A stretch of DNA of 58,059 nucleotides. Source: Phytophthora sp. 'mugwort' (taxonomy: Eukaryota > Oomycota > Peronosporomycetes > Peronosporales > Peronosporaceae). Of this stretch, positions 29,014 to 40,654 are shown one piece after another. The translations under genes and the position numbers were made by a program. Location of the stretch: contig JAUCEF010000119.1 of the NCBI GenBank assembly GCA_033558025.1, positions 1 through 58,059 on the forward strand, given 5' to 3'. Every line of letters begins with the position of its first letter. Position 1 is the stretch's first letter. The notes below the pieces were generated by a model. That model saw nothing but the letters and a program-made list of their open reading frames with translations, made no database searches and was not told the DNA's origin.

Positions 29014-29130
29014 TAAATTTATTTTCTTTAAATTATATGGAGATATTTCAATTTATAAAATAAATTTATTATAATGATAATAAATTTATTTTATAAATTG
29101 AAATATCTCCATATAATTTAAAGAAAATAA
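28952..29130. repeat. Palindrome centre: duplicated nad4L tail and flipped 6-base loop
   Basis: A 53-base block, the end of nad4L, occurs at 28952-29004, again in direct orientation at 29019-29071, and in inverse orientation at 29078-29130. The first copy is followed by tcatta (29005-29010) and 15 bases of the inverse block. The second copy is followed by taatga (29072-29077), the reverse complement of tcatta, and then the complete inverse block. The order is block, loop, start of inverse block, block, flipped loop, inverse block. This is what two successive fold-backs at a small hairpin would leave. It could also be read-through of a closed hairpin end. Confidence 0.9.
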
Positions 29131-29371
29131 TCATAATAGCTAATCCAATAGCTGATTCTGCTGCAGCTACTGTTAAAATTAATAAAGAAAAAACTTGTCC
29201 TATTATATCATCAATTAAAACTGCAAAATAAATAAAATTTAAATTAATTGATAATAATAATAATTCAATAGACATTAAAATAATAATAATATTCTGTCTA
29301 TTTAAAATTATACCAAATAATCCAAGACAGAATAAAAAAAAAGTAAAAATAAAATGATTTAAAATATTCAT
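29069..29371 (-). CDS. nad4L: nad4L, arm 2 copy
   Basis: Intact 100-residue copy, identical in protein to 28711-29013. It reads towards the palindrome centre. Confidence 0.95.
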   Translation of the reverse strand: MNILNHFIFTFFLFCLGLFGIILNRQNIIIILMSIELLLLSINLNFIYFAVLIDDIIGQVFSLLILTVAAAESAIGLAIMIIFFKLYGDISIYKINLLSL

Positions 29372-29373
29372 AA

Positions 29374-30355
29374 TTAAATTAACCAATTAAAACTTATTAA
29401 AATACTTGCAGTATATAAAAACCAGGATAATGAAAAAGGTAGAAATACTTTCCAACCTAAACGCATTAATTGGTCATAACGATATCGAGGTAAAATAGCT
29501 CGAGCAACTACAAATAAAACAACAAAAAAACAAATTTTAATACTAAACCAAAAAGATCCGGGTAAAAAATTAATAACAATTTATACTAAAAGGGAAAGGT
29601 GCTAACCAACCACCTAAAAATAAAATCGTAGTTAAACTACTCATTAATAACATATTAGCATATTCACCTAAAAAAAATAATGCAAAACCCATTGCAGAAT
29701 ATTCTACATTATAACCTGAAACTAATTCAGCTTCAGCTTCAGGTAAATCAAAGGGATGTCGATTTGTTTCTGCTAAACAAGATATAAAAAAAATTATAAA
29801 AATAGGAAAAAGAGGAAAACAATACCATACCGTTTTTTGTGCCCAAATAATAGAAATTAAATTTAAAGATTTTGCACAAACAATTACTGAAAGAATTGAA
29901 AACCCAATAGTTAATTCATATGAAATCATTTGTGCTGTTGATCTTAAAGCCCCTAAAAACGAATATTTAGAATTACTTGACCAACCACCTATAATAACAC
30001 CGTATACACCTAAAGATGAAATTGCTATTAAATATAAAATACCAATATTTAATTCAGTAAAAAACATACCAAAACCTAAAGGTATTATTGTCCAACTTAA
30101 TAGACTTAAAAAAAAAGCTAAAATAGGTGCAAATATAAATAAAATTACATCAGCATTACTTGGTAAAATTGTTTCTTTTACGAATAATTTAAGACCATCA
30201 GCTAATGGTTGTAATAATCCAAAAGTACCTACAACATTAGGTCCTCTTCTTCTTTGAATAGAAGCTAATATTTTACGTTCAACTAAAGTAAAATAAGCCA
30301 CAGCAATTAATAAAGGTAATATGAAAATTAAAAATTTTAAAATTGTGTATATCAT
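29374..30355 (-). CDS. nad1: nad1, arm 2 copy (one frameshift)
   Basis: Same gene as 27728-28708. One extra T near 29575 cuts the frame after residue 259 (INC). The remaining C-terminal codons are present in the shifted frame. An apparent sequence error. Confidence 0.93.
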
Positions 30356-32376
30356 AATAATTTTGATTGATTTTTGAAAATTTTATTAGAATTAATCAAT
30401 ATTTTTGAATATTGTTCTAATATATTTGTATAATAATTATTTTTAATTAATGAATCTAAAAAATTAATATTAATTTTTAAAAATTTTTTATTAAAACTAA
30501 AATTATAAATAATTTTTATTTTTTTTTTTAATAAATAAGGTAAAATATCTTTAATTTTTAAAAAAGCTTCTGATTTAGATTGATTTTTATTTAATAAAAA
30601 TTTATAAAGATTTCTATAAATTATAGAATCTTTACGTTGTTCTATATTTACATTTAAAATTTGTTCATTTTTTTGAATAAAACCTTCTAAATTAATATAC
30701 ATTCCATTTTTTTCTAAAAAAGTTAATCCAGGTAAAATTAGATTTGAATTTTGAGCATCTTTAGTAAAATGATGTCCTTGATAAATAACAAAACTATTTT
30801 TAGTTATTTTTAATTTATTTAAACTATTTTTAGTTATTTTTAATTTTATTTTGTAAATTTGTATTAAATAAATAATATAATTTTGAATTATTTAACATAT
30901 TTAATGATTTTGGAAAGTAATTTCAAAAAAAATTAATTAAAGAAGTTTGAAATTAAAGAAATTAATATTATGGTTAATAAATGATAAATTTTTTAATTTT
31001 GATAATAAAAAAAAACCCATTTTTTTGATTTAAAATATTACTACCTATAATAATTAAAGGTTTTTTTGCTTTTTTTAATTGTTTACAAAATACATGTTTT
31101 CCTAAAATAATATTTATTAAAGTTTTAAAAGTTAATCCTAAATGTTTTACTGGATAAGTAAAATTAATTTTATTACCGATATATGCTATTTTAAAATTCC
31201 TTTTTTAAACGATTAATTAAATGAATATTTAAAATAGAACCTTCTTGACGAATATCACTACCAATTATTAAACAAACATCAGATTCTTCAATAGATTTTA
31301 AAGTATTATTAAATAAAAAATTTGAAGCTAAATCAGAATTTATCTTAATTGTCGATTTTTTAAAAATTGTTCATAATTTACATTTGAAATTCCTAATTTA
31401 TTTAATTTTTTTTTAATAAAAAAGAGATTCTAAATCAGTTAAATCACCAATAATACTTTTAGCATTAAAACTATCTGTAATTATCAATTTTTTATTAATA
31501 ATATTTAGAGCATCTAACCAAGAAATCCTATGAAAATTGTTTTGATTATCTTTTAATAATGGATATTTTAATCGTTGATATTTTAAACTATCAAAAAAAT
31601 ATCTTGTTTTATCTGATATCCATTCTTTATTAATATTAAAATTAGTTTTAGGTAAAATACGTATAATTTCATTATAAAAATATCAATTTTAATATTTGAA
31701 CCAATACTATCTAAAATAGCAATACCCTCTTTTTTTTTTAATTCCAAGAACGTGCTTTAAAGTATAGGTTTAGAAGTTAATGCACCAACAGGACATAAAT
31801 CTACTAAATTACCAGAAAATTCGGATTTAAAAATATTTGAAGAATAAAAATTAATTTCAGTTTTATTACCACGACCTGTTGTACCTAAACCGTCAATTCC
31901 ACAAATTTCATTAGCAAAACGTACACAACGTGTACAATGAATACATCTTGTCATAATTGTTTTAATAAAAGGACCACAATATTTATCTTCAACGCCACGT
32001 TTTTAAAAAAAAAACGACTACGATCCGATCCAAAAATCATTGTTTGATCTTGTAAATCACATTCTGACGCTTGATCACAAATAGGACAATCTAATGGATG
32101 ATTATTAAAAGAAATTCTAATACACTTTCACGTGGCTTTTTGTACTAAAGGAGTATTAGTAAATATTTTCATATTTGGTATTAAAGGCATTGCACATGAA
32201 GCTACAGGTTTAGGGGAATTTTCGATTTCAACTAAACACATACGACAATTACCGGCATTTGTAAATTCTCTTGAAAACAGAATTTAGGGATTTGAATTTT
32301 AAATTATTACATGCTTGTAAAACTGTTAAATTTTTATTAACTTTTAATTCGATATTGTTAATATATATATTAATCA
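30352..32376 (-). CDS. nad11: nad11, arm 2 copy (many frameshifts)
   Basis: Same gene as 25738-27731, broken by about ten indels between 30850 and 32300. The C-terminal 116 residues and the [16 protein letters not shown] block are still open. At 30795-30850 a segment (aaactatttttagttatttt) is present twice in tandem, while arm 1 has lost part of the single copy. Confidence 0.9.
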
Positions 32377-32457
32377 TTTTAATGATAAAAAATTAAATAA
32401 ATATAAATTTATTTTCACTAAAAAGATATATTTTATTTAAATATATTATTATAGTAA

Positions 32458-32541
32458 TATCAAAGAAAGGGATTTGAACCCTTAACGCTTTTAAGCTTTA
32501 CATCCTAAGTGTAACGTGTTTACCAATTTCACCACTTTGAT
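32458..32541 (-). tRNA. trnL(uag): tRNA-Leu (UAG), arm 2 copy
   Basis: Same as 25573-25655 with one extra base at the junction of T-arm and acceptor (agaaaggg against agaaggg). Confidence 0.88.
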
Positions 32542-32548
32542 ATAAAAA

Positions 32549-32630
32549 TACCTACTATTGGACTTGAACCAATAACCCTAAAAGGGAACAGATTTTAAAT
32601 CTATCGTGTTTACCATTTCACCAAGTAGGC
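32549..32630 (-). tRNA. trnL(uaa): tRNA-Leu (UAA), arm 2 copy
   Basis: Same as 25482-25564, with one base fewer in the D-loop (ttggtaaac against atggtaaac context). Confidence 0.88.
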
Positions 32631-32647
32631 TAATATTTTTTAAATAT

Positions 32648-33386
32648 ATGAAAAAAAAAAAAATAATAACTTATTTACAATTACATTTATTTGAATTAAA
32701 ATATAATTTTTTTATACTTTTAATCACTTTTTTTTATCTTTTTATAATTTCATATTATTTTTCTGATCAATTAATATATTTATTAGTTAATAATTTACTT
32801 AATAAAAATATGTTAAAATATTTTTTTTTTACTAATATTACTGAAATTTTTATTACTAATATTTTTATAGCAATTTTCATAACAACTTTTATAACAATTC
32901 AATTAAGTTTTTTATTATTTTGGTTTTTTTTATCAAAAGGTTTATATAAATTTGAAAATTTTATTTTATAAAATTTTATATTTTTTTTATAATTTTTAAT
33001 GTTTTTTATAATAAATTTATTTTACTAATATTATTCCACATATTTGGGATTTTTTATTAAATTTAAATTTTTCAAATTTATATCTTTTAACAATTTATTT
33101 TGAACCAAAAATTGATAATTATTTGATTTTATTTTTTCTTCTTTTATTTATATATTTATAATATTTATTTATTTTTTTTCTTATTTTTTTTTATATCAAA
33201 TAATATTTTAAAAATTAAAATAATTATTAATTTAAGAAAATTCTTTATTTAAAAAATAATATTATTGAGTGCTTTAATTACACCACCAGATATATTTAAT
33301 TTTATATTATTTATTTTATCTTTTTTTTTTTTTTTGAAATATTTATTTATATTTCAATATATTTAAATAAATATAAATTAATTTAA
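32648..33386 (+). CDS. tatC: tatC, arm 2 copy (frameshifted)
   Basis: Same gene as 24720-25463. The first 105 residues are open, then several homopolymer indels break the frame from about 32968. Confidence 0.88.
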
Positions 33387-33580
33387 TTTATTTTTTTTAT
33401 AAAATTTAATTTACTTTTATTTAAATTGATATTTGTATTTGTAATAATATCTGTTTCTTTAAAAATTCTTAAATTTAATTGATAATTTTTTAAATACTTA
33501 ATAGATGTTATTTTAAAAGAAGATCCATTTGTTAAAATAATTTTATTTTTATAGGTAAAAAATTTTTTATTTTTATTCAT
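33383..33580 (-). CDS. rpl31: rpl31, arm 2 copy
   Basis: Open for 65 residues. It reads TNGSSFKITS where arm 1 reads TNGSSLKITS. Phe matches the L31 family better, so arm 2 is probably right at this site. The last residues differ by one A in a poly-A run. Confidence 0.72.
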   Translation of the reverse strand: MNKNKKFFTYKNKIILTNGSSFKITSIKYLKNYQLNLRIFKETDIITNTNINLNKSKLNFIKKIN

Positions 33581-33596
33581 ATAATATAATTTATTT

Positions 33597-33666
33597 GGCT
33601 AGATAACATAAAGGTAATGTAAAGGACTGCAAATCCTTTAATGACGGTTCGAATCCGTCTCTAGCT
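33597..33666 (+). tRNA. trnC(gca): tRNA-Cys (GCA), arm 2 copy
   Basis: Same sequence as 24438-24507. Confidence 0.92.
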
Positions 33667-33671
33667 TTTAA

Positions 33672-33759
33672 AGGATAGAGTGGGATTTGAACCCACCACG
33701 GTATTATTACATACTTCAGTTTCAAGACTGACACCTTAAACCACTCCGATCACCTATCC
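33672..33759 (-). tRNA. trnS(uga): tRNA-Ser (UGA), arm 2 copy
   Basis: Same as 24348-24432 with small indels in the D-arm and variable arm (actccgatcacc against actcgatcacc; ccaccacgg against cccacgg). Confidence 0.85.
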
Positions 33760-33768
33760 ATATTAAAA

Positions 33769-34173
33769 TTAACGTCTTTTTGTTTTTAATCTACAACCAT
33801 TAAAAGGTTTTGTTGTTTTATCTAAAATATATTTTATTTTAATTTTTTTATTTTTTATATTTTTAAAACATTATATCGACCTAAACCAGTACCATGTAAA
33901 TAAATTTTAATTTTTTTATTTTTTTATTGAAGATATTTATTTAATTTTATATACAATTAATTGAACATTATATGGTGTAATTTTTTTAAAACGTGTTTTT
34001 TTTAATGATTTTGTAGACCATTGTTTAAAAGATTTCCTTTATAAGTTGTTAAACTTATAATAGTATTTTTTAAAATTTGCTGTAATATGTAAATTTGTTA
34101 AAATTAAAGGATTTTTTTTTTTTAAATTTATTTTTTTTTAATTTATTTTTAAAATTATATTTATTTTTATCAT
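33769..34173 (-). CDS. rps11: rps11, arm 2 copy (frameshifted)
   Basis: Same gene as 23925-24338. One base is lost directly after the ATG, and further losses lie near 33865, 33925 and 34070. Confidence 0.88.
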
Positions 34174-34185
34174 AGAATAATAACT

Positions 34186-34595
34186 TTATCTTTTTTTTTT
34201 TTTTGACTTTTAAATGGTCGTTTATTACGTGAAATACGTTTTTGAATAAAAATTTTTTTAATTTTTTTAGATGTTTTTGAATTTGTATGAGTACGTTGTC
34301 CTCTAACAGGTATTCCCTGACTTTGTCTAATTCCACGATTACTTTTAATTTCCTACTAATTCATTTAATCTTTCAGTTTTAATTTTTTTTAAAAGTTGTT
34401 CAACTTTTAAATTTTTATTAATATAATTAACCAGTCGGTTTACATGGTTGTTTTTAAGTTTATTAAGGGTGATTTGAGGATTAATTCCTATATTTTTACA
34501 AATTTCTGGATTGAAATTCATTAATACCATTAATATAGTTAATGATATAAAATACTTTTTGAATCTGAAATTGTTTTATTAAAAATATATAACAT
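34186..34595 (-). CDS. rps13: rps13, arm 2 copy (frameshifted)
   Basis: Same gene as 23499-23912, broken near 34350 and 34510 by one- or two-base indels. Confidence 0.88.
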
Positions 34596-34623
34596 AATAG
34601 ATTTTATCTATATACCATATAAA

Positions 34624-35427
34624 ATGATAGAAAAAAAAATAAAACCTATAACACCATCACAACGTCAAACATTTTTATTAAAAAAAAGATAATTAACTAA
34701 AATTTTTAAAATTAAATCTTTAACAAAAGGTTTTCAACGTGCTAATGGTAAAAATAATCAAGGTAAAATAACTATAAAACATCGCGGTGGTGGACATAAA
34801 CGTTTATATAGAATAATTGATTTTAATAGATCTAAAATATTGAAGGTTATATTATAAAATTTTATATGATCCTAATCGTTCCGCAAATATCGCTTATATT
34901 AAAAACAATTCTAAATCTTATTTAATTTTAGCACCAGAAGGTTAAAAATTAATCAATATATAAAAAGTTCACCTAATGCTGAATTAAAAGTAGGTAATGC
35001 TTTACCATTACAAAATATACCAATTGGTAGTTTAATTCATAATATTAGTTTATATCCAAAATCTAGAGGAAAATTAATAAGAAGTGCTGGAACATCTGCA
35101 CAATTAATTCAAAAAATTGATAATAAATACGCTCGAATTCGTTTAAATTCTGGTGAATTAAAATTAATTTTATTAACTTGTTATGCAACATTAGGTGTTG
35201 TATCTAATATTAATCATAAAAAAATTAAATTAGGTAAAGCTGGGCGTTCACGTTGGTTAAATAGACGACCTTCTGTACGTGGTGTAGCAAAAAATCCTGT
35301 CGATCATCCACATGGTGGTGGTGAGGGTAAAACAAGTGGAGGGCGACCTTCTGTAACACCACAAGGTAAAATAACTAAAGGAAAGCCTACACGTAAAAAA
35401 ACAAAAAAAAAATTAATTATTAAATAA
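34624..35427 (+). CDS. rpl2: rpl2, arm 2 copy (frameshifted)
   Basis: Same gene as 22664-23470, with one-base losses near 34690, 34840 and 34943. The highly conserved C-terminal half is unbroken. Confidence 0.9.
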
Positions 35428-35430
35428 ATT

Positions 35431-35665
35431 ATGTCTAGAAGTAAATATAAAGGTCCATTTTTTAAAGTTAATTTATTAAAAAAAAAACAATGGATAAAAT
35501 AACTAATAAAAATTTAACAATATTACCTGAATATAGTAATCATTCTGTAAGTATTTATAATGGTAAAATATTTATTAATTTGGAAATAAATGATAAAATG
35601 ATTGGTTTTAAATTTGGTGAATTTATTAATACACGAAAAAAACATATATATAAAAAAAAAAATAA
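35431..35665 (+). CDS. rps19: rps19, arm 2 copy (frameshifted)
   Basis: Same gene as 22424-22660 with an A lost near 35498 and a poly-A difference at the end. Confidence 0.88.
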
Positions 35666-35668
35666 ATT

Positions 35669-36496
35669 ATGGGTCAAAAAATTATACCAATTAGTTTAAG
35701 ATTAAATAAAAAAAAAAATTGGGATTCCCAATGGATTGTTAATAATAATGAGTATTCTAATTTATTGCATTTTGATTTAGAAATTAAAAAATATTTTCAA
35801 AATATTTTTATTATAAAAATTTAAAATTAATAGATATAAATATAGTAAAAACATCAAATAATATAAATATATATGTTTATATTCAAAAAAATGCAAAAAA
35901 ATATTATAAATTATCTTATAATCAAATTATTAAATATTTAAATATATATTATATTAATAATAATATTAAATTATTTATCAAAAATGTCCAATTTTTTGAA
36001 TTAATTAAATTACGAAAAAATTTAAAAAGAATTTTTGATAAAATAAGAAAAAATAATCGAATTAATAAAAATGTTAAAAAAATGATTTATAATTTTAGTT
36101 ATGCTTTTTATACTAAAAATATAAATATTATAACTTTTTATATTAAACAAACATTAGAAAAAAAAAAACACATAAAAAATTTATTAATAATATTGATAAT
36201 ATGCTTCAAGAATTTTTTAAAATATTTTCTAATTTTATTGGTTATCGTTTACAATTTAAAGGTCGTTTAAATAAATCAAAACGTAAAAAAAAACTAATTT
36301 TCAAAAAGGAAAAATACCATTAAATACTTTAGAATATGATATTAAATATCATTTTAATGAATTTAAAACACCATCGGGTATTTGTAGTATTAAATTATGG
36401 ATTTTTTTTAAACCACTAAAAACTACATTAAATTCTAAATTTTTAAAAAAACAAAGAATTAAAAATACTAATTATGTTATTTCCAAAAAAAACTAA
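35669..36496 (+). CDS. rps3: rps3, arm 2 copy (correct start, later frameshifts)
   Basis: The start reads ATGGGTCAAAAAATT, giving the expected MGQKIIPISLRL. This copy decides the rps3 start. Breaks lie near 35812, 36168 and 36298. It overlaps rpl16 by 23 bases, as in arm 1. Confidence 0.9.
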
Positions 36497-36878
36497 ATAT
36501 AAAAAACAATTTAAAAGTAAACTTACAGGTAAAACAACAAAAGGTAATAATATTGTTTATGGTAAATATGCTATTAAAGTTTTAAAAGAAACACGTTTAA
36601 CATCAAGACAAATAGAAGCAACTCGTCGAATAATTATTCGAAAAATGAAACGATTAGGATTTCTTTGGATTCGTGTTTTTCCAGATACACCTGTAACAGC
36701 AAAACCTACAGAAAATCGTATGGGTAAAGGAAAAGGTGCTGTTTCTTTTTGGGTTGCTAAAGTTAAAAAAGGTCAAATTTTATATGAAATTAGCGGTATT
36801 TCATTAGAAAATGCAAAAAAAGTTTTAAAAGCGGGTTCTAATAAATTGCCGGTTAAAACAAAATTTATTTATAAATAA
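36474..36878 (+). CDS. rpl16: rpl16, arm 2 copy
   Basis: Intact, 134 residues, identical to 21207-21611. Confidence 0.97.
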   Translation: MLFPKKTKYKKQFKSKLTGKTTKGNNIVYGKYAIKVLKETRLTSRQIEATRRIIIRKMKRLGFLWIRVFPDTPVTAKPTENRMGKGKGAVSFWVAKVKKGQILYEISGISLENAKKVLKAGSNKLPVKTKFIYK

Positions 36879-36880
36879 TT

Positions 36881-36954
36881 AGGCTTATAGTTTAATTGGT
36901 TAGAGCATACCGCTCATAACGGTATAGTTGTAGGTTCAAATCCTACTAGGCCTA
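36881..36954 (+). tRNA. trnI(cau): tRNA-Ile (CAU) candidate, arm 2 copy
   Basis: Same sequence as 21131-21204. Confidence 0.7.
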
Positions 36955-36975
36955 ATTAAAAAATTTTTATTTTAA

Positions 36976-37643
36976 ATGAAAAAATTAAAAAAACAAAAAA
37001 CAAATAATTTATCAAATTATCAACAATTTTTAAAAAATAATTATTTAAAAAAAAAAAAATTTAAATTAAAAAATATTTATTTGAAAATCCAATTTTATTT
37101 AATAATTTAAATTTAGAATCTTATGTAATTGAATTTAATAATTATGAAAACATTTATTTACCTTTTACTTTAATAAAAATAGATAAAATTTCAACAATTG
37201 CTATAAAATATGAAAATATTATATTATTTAATTATGATTTAACTTATAATATATTACATCAATTTAATAAAATAATGCTTCAAAATATTTTAATAAAAAA
37301 AAATAATTCAATAAAAGGTCGTTTACTTGGTGGAAATTGGAATAATAAAAAAATTTTTATTTCAATTTTAGGATTTATTTTTTCTATAAAACCTATTAAT
37401 TTAAATAATGCTTTAAATTATAAAAAAAAATTTTATTTTAATAAATATAATAAAAAAGGTTTCTATAAAAGAAGAATTAATTCAACACGTTTAATTAATT
37501 GTTATAAATTAAAATATTTAAATTTTAAAGTTAATAATTTAAATATATTTAAAAAATCAAAAAAAGAATTTTCAAGACTTTCTTATATTCAAACTATTAT
37601 TCAAAATCAAAAAATAAAAAATAATAATTTTAAAATAAAATAA
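36976..37643 (+). CDS. ORF222 (possible S1-type), arm 2 copy
   Basis: Same gene as 20441-21109, with one T lost near 37068. The C-terminal 122 residues, including the S1-like segment, are open and identical. Confidence 0.68.
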
Positions 37644-37704
37644 AAATAAAAGTGTTCTTTCAAGAAAAATATATGTTGAAGAAATAAAAATTTATTATAA
37701 AATT

Positions 37705-38098
37705 ATGCCACAATTCGATCAATTTTCATTTTTTAATCAAGTTTCTTGGTTTTTATTTTTTTTTTTTAATTTTTATTTTTTTATTACTTATTTTTTTTTA
37801 CCTAAAATTTGTTATAATTTAAAATTTAGAAAAAAAAAAATAATTTTTGATAATAAAAAAAAAAAATCAAATTAATTTTGAAAAAAATAATATTATTTAT
37901 TTTTTTAATAATTCTTATAAAACTTTTTGTTTTAATTTTGAGTTATTTATAACAAAAAAATTATCTATTTATAAAAAAAATCAAAATATTAAAATACAAA
38001 AAACTTCAATTTTTAATAAAATATTAAAACAAAAAATTAATTATATTTTAAATAAAAAATTTTTATTATTAAATAAAATTTTTATAAGAATTAATTAA
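37705..38098 (+). CDS. atp8: atp8, arm 2 copy (one frameshift)
   Basis: Same gene as 19987-20379. An extra A in the run near 37856-37865 shifts the frame. The MPQFDQFSFFNQ start is intact. Confidence 0.88.
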
Positions 38099-38108
38099 TT
38101 TTTTAAAT

Positions 38109-38181
38109 AAGTGTATAGCTCAGCTGGTAGAGCACCGGACTTTTAATCTGATGGTCTTGGGTTCAAATCCCAATACACTTA
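38109..38181 (+). tRNA. trnK(uuu): tRNA-Lys (UUU), arm 2 copy
   Basis: Same sequence as 19904-19976. Confidence 0.93.
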
Positions 38182-38183
38182 TT

Positions 38184-38256
38184 GGGGATATATTTCAACT
38201 GGTAGAAAGTATGTTTTGCAAATATAATGTTATCGGTTCGAATCCGATTATCTCCA
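38184..38256 (+). tRNA. trnA(ugc): tRNA-Ala (UGC), arm 2 copy
   Basis: Same sequence as 19829-19901. Confidence 0.82.
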
Positions 38257-38282
38257 TATTTATCTTTCTTAAATATAATTTT

Positions 38283-38582
38283 ATGCAAAAAAAAATTAAA
38301 AAAAATATTAAACAACGTAATTTATTTAAAAATTTTGAAAAAAATAGATTAACTTTAAAAATTCTTTCAAAAAATTTAAATATTGAAAAAAATTTAAGAT
38401 GGAAATTACAACAAAAGTGGTTTTTTTTCCATCAAAATTCATCAATTACTAGAATTAAAAATGTGTGTGTTTTAACTGGACGTTCTAAAAGTATTTATCG
38501 TTTATTTAAAATATCCAGAATCCAATTACGTAAATTAGCATCAAAAGGGTTTTTACCCGGTATTTCTAAATATAGTTGGTAA
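38283..38582 (+). CDS. rps14: rps14, arm 2 copy
   Basis: Intact, 99 residues, identical to 19503-19802. Confidence 0.96.
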   Translation: MQKKIKKNIKQRNLFKNFEKNRLTLKILSKNLNIEKNLRWKLQQKWFFFHQNSSITRIKNVCVLTGRSKSIYRLFKISRIQLRKLASKGFLPGISKYSW

Positions 38583-38589
38583 TTTAATT

Positions 38590-38970
38590 ATGATTATAAC
38601 AGATACTCTTTCCAATTTATTTTCAAAAATAAAAAATGGTTATTTAGTAAAAAAATCAAAAATAGTACAACAAAAATCAAAACAAAGTATAAATATTTTA
38701 AATATCTTAATTAAAGAAGGTTTTATAAAAAGTTATAAGATAAATTCCAAAAATCAATTAGAGATTTATTTAAAATATAGAAAAAATAAAGCAGTTATTA
38801 CTGAAATAAAACGTTTATCAAAACCGGGAAAACGTTTATATATTGCTAATAAGGATTTATATAAAAAAAAAACAGGATTTTATATTCTTTCAACATCTAT
38901 TGGTATTTTAACAGATTTACAAGCTAAAAAATTAAATGTTGGTGGTGAATTGATTTGTAAAATTATTTAA
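38590..38970 (+). CDS. rps8: rps8, arm 2 copy
   Basis: Intact, 126 residues, identical to 19115-19495. Confidence 0.97.
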   Translation: MIITDTLSNLFSKIKNGYLVKKSKIVQQKSKQSINILNILIKEGFIKSYKINSKNQLEIYLKYRKNKAVITEIKRLSKPGKRLYIANKDLYKKKTGFYILSTSIGILTDLQAKKLNVGGELICKII

Positions 38971-38976
38971 AAAATT

Positions 38977-39581
38977 ATGATAAAATAATAAAAAAAAATG
39001 TTAAATTAAAAAATAAAAATTTTTTTAAAAGTTCTTTAGGAAATATTAATTTATTTTTTATTGATAAAACTTTTATTTTTCCAACAGATTTAAAAATTTA
39101 TAGTAATAATAAAATAATTTTTTTTGAAACATCTTTAGGTTTATTATCTTTAACAATAATTAATGATTTATATTTTTTTATAAAAAAAAATAAATTATTA
39201 ATTATTGTTAATAAAAATAAAAAAAAAAAAAGTATTTTAAATTTATACAATAAATTAATAAAAATAAAAATAAAAGGTGTTTTACAAGGTTTTAAAATTA
39301 ATTTAATATTAAAAGGTATAGGTTTTAAAGCTTTTATTGAAAATAATACTTTAATTTTAAAATTAGGTTTTAGTCATAATATTAGAATTCCAATTCCATT
39401 AAATATTGAAATTATTAATCAAACAAATACTTTAATTTTTAGTAGTATCGATTATATTTTTTTACATCAATTTGTACATTATATTAAAAATCATAAAAAA
39501 CCTGAACCATATAAAGGAAAAGGTTTATTATTAAAAAATGAAAAAATTTTACAAAAAGAGGGAAAAAAAAGTAAAAAATAA
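38977..39581 (+). CDS. rpl6: rpl6, arm 2 copy (one frameshift)
   Basis: Same gene as 18503-19108, with an A lost in the fourth codon region (ataaaataat against ataaaaataat). Confidence 0.92.
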
Positions 39582-39587
39582 TTAAAT

Positions 39588-40182
39588 ATGATACAAAAAA
39601 AAAAAAAAAAAACATAATAATATTTTATTAAATTTATTATTTAAATCAAAAAATATGTATGGAGAATCTTTAATAGATACAAATAAAGAATTATTATCTT
39701 TTATATTTGGAAGTAGACATGATTATACTATAATTAATTTAAAAAATGTTTCATTTTTTTTAAAACGTATATTTAATTTAACTAAAATTATATTAAAAAA
39801 AAATGAAAAAATTTTAATAATAGGGAATGATAATGAAATTAAATTTTTATTAACTACATCTTTTATAAAAAAAAATCCAAATATCATTTTTTTTACAAAA
39901 GAATGGGTAAATGGTTTAATTACTAATAAAATTATGAATACAACATTTAATAAGATAATTAATTATTTATTAAAAGAAAATGAAATTAAATTAATTTTAG
40001 TTATAAAAAGTTCTGTAAAAGATACTTTTTTAAATCAAGAACTTTCTGTTTTAAAAATTCCTACTATTTCATTAGTAAATACAAGTCAAACTATACAAAA
40101 TATTAATTATCCTGTAGTAATGAATTCTAAAAATATTCAATCAATATATACTTTAATGTATTTATTACGTAAAATATTTTAA
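39588..40182 (+). CDS. rps2: rps2, arm 2 copy (one frameshift)
   Basis: Same gene as 17903-18496. A poly-A run at 39594-39610 differs in length and shifts the start. From MYGESLIDTNKE (39655) onward it is intact. Confidence 0.92.
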
Positions 40183-40190
40183 TAAATAAG

Positions 40191-40652
40191 ATGAATAAAT
40201 TAAGACCGAGAAATAAAATATGTTTTCAAAATAATAGGAACATACATAAAAATTTAAACTTATTAAAATTAAAATCAAAAAAATGGAATTTATTTAAAAA
40301 AAAATTAAGATATCGAAAAGAAATAAAACCTGAAAAACGTAAAAAATTTTTTCAAAAAAGATTATTTGAAAAACAACAATTTCGGAATTTTTATGGATGT
40401 ATTCATGAATATCAATTAAAAAATTTATTTCAAAAATTATTAAAAAAAGATAATAAAATAAATATCTTTAAAAAATTTGTAATTTTATTAGAAAGTCGCT
40501 TAGATATAAATCTTGTAAGATTAAAATTAGTTAAAACTATTTTTCAAGCAAAACAATTAATTAATCATAAAAAAATTAAGGTTAATAATAAAATTATAAG
40601 TAAATCTAATTTTATATTACATAAAGGTGATATTATTCATATTATTAAATAA
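40191..40652 (+). CDS. rps4: rps4 (N-terminal and S4 domains), arm 2 copy
   Basis: Intact, 153 residues, identical to 17433-17894, with the same stop and the same ATG two bases later. Confidence 0.93.
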   Translation: MNKLRPRNKICFQNNRNIHKNLNLLKLKSKKWNLFKKKLRYRKEIKPEKRKKFFQKRLFEKQQFRNFYGCIHEYQLKNLFQKLLKKDNKINIFKKFVILLESRLDINLVRLKLVKTIFQAKQLINHKKIKVNNKIISKSNFILHKGDIIHIIK

Positions 40653-40654
40653 AT

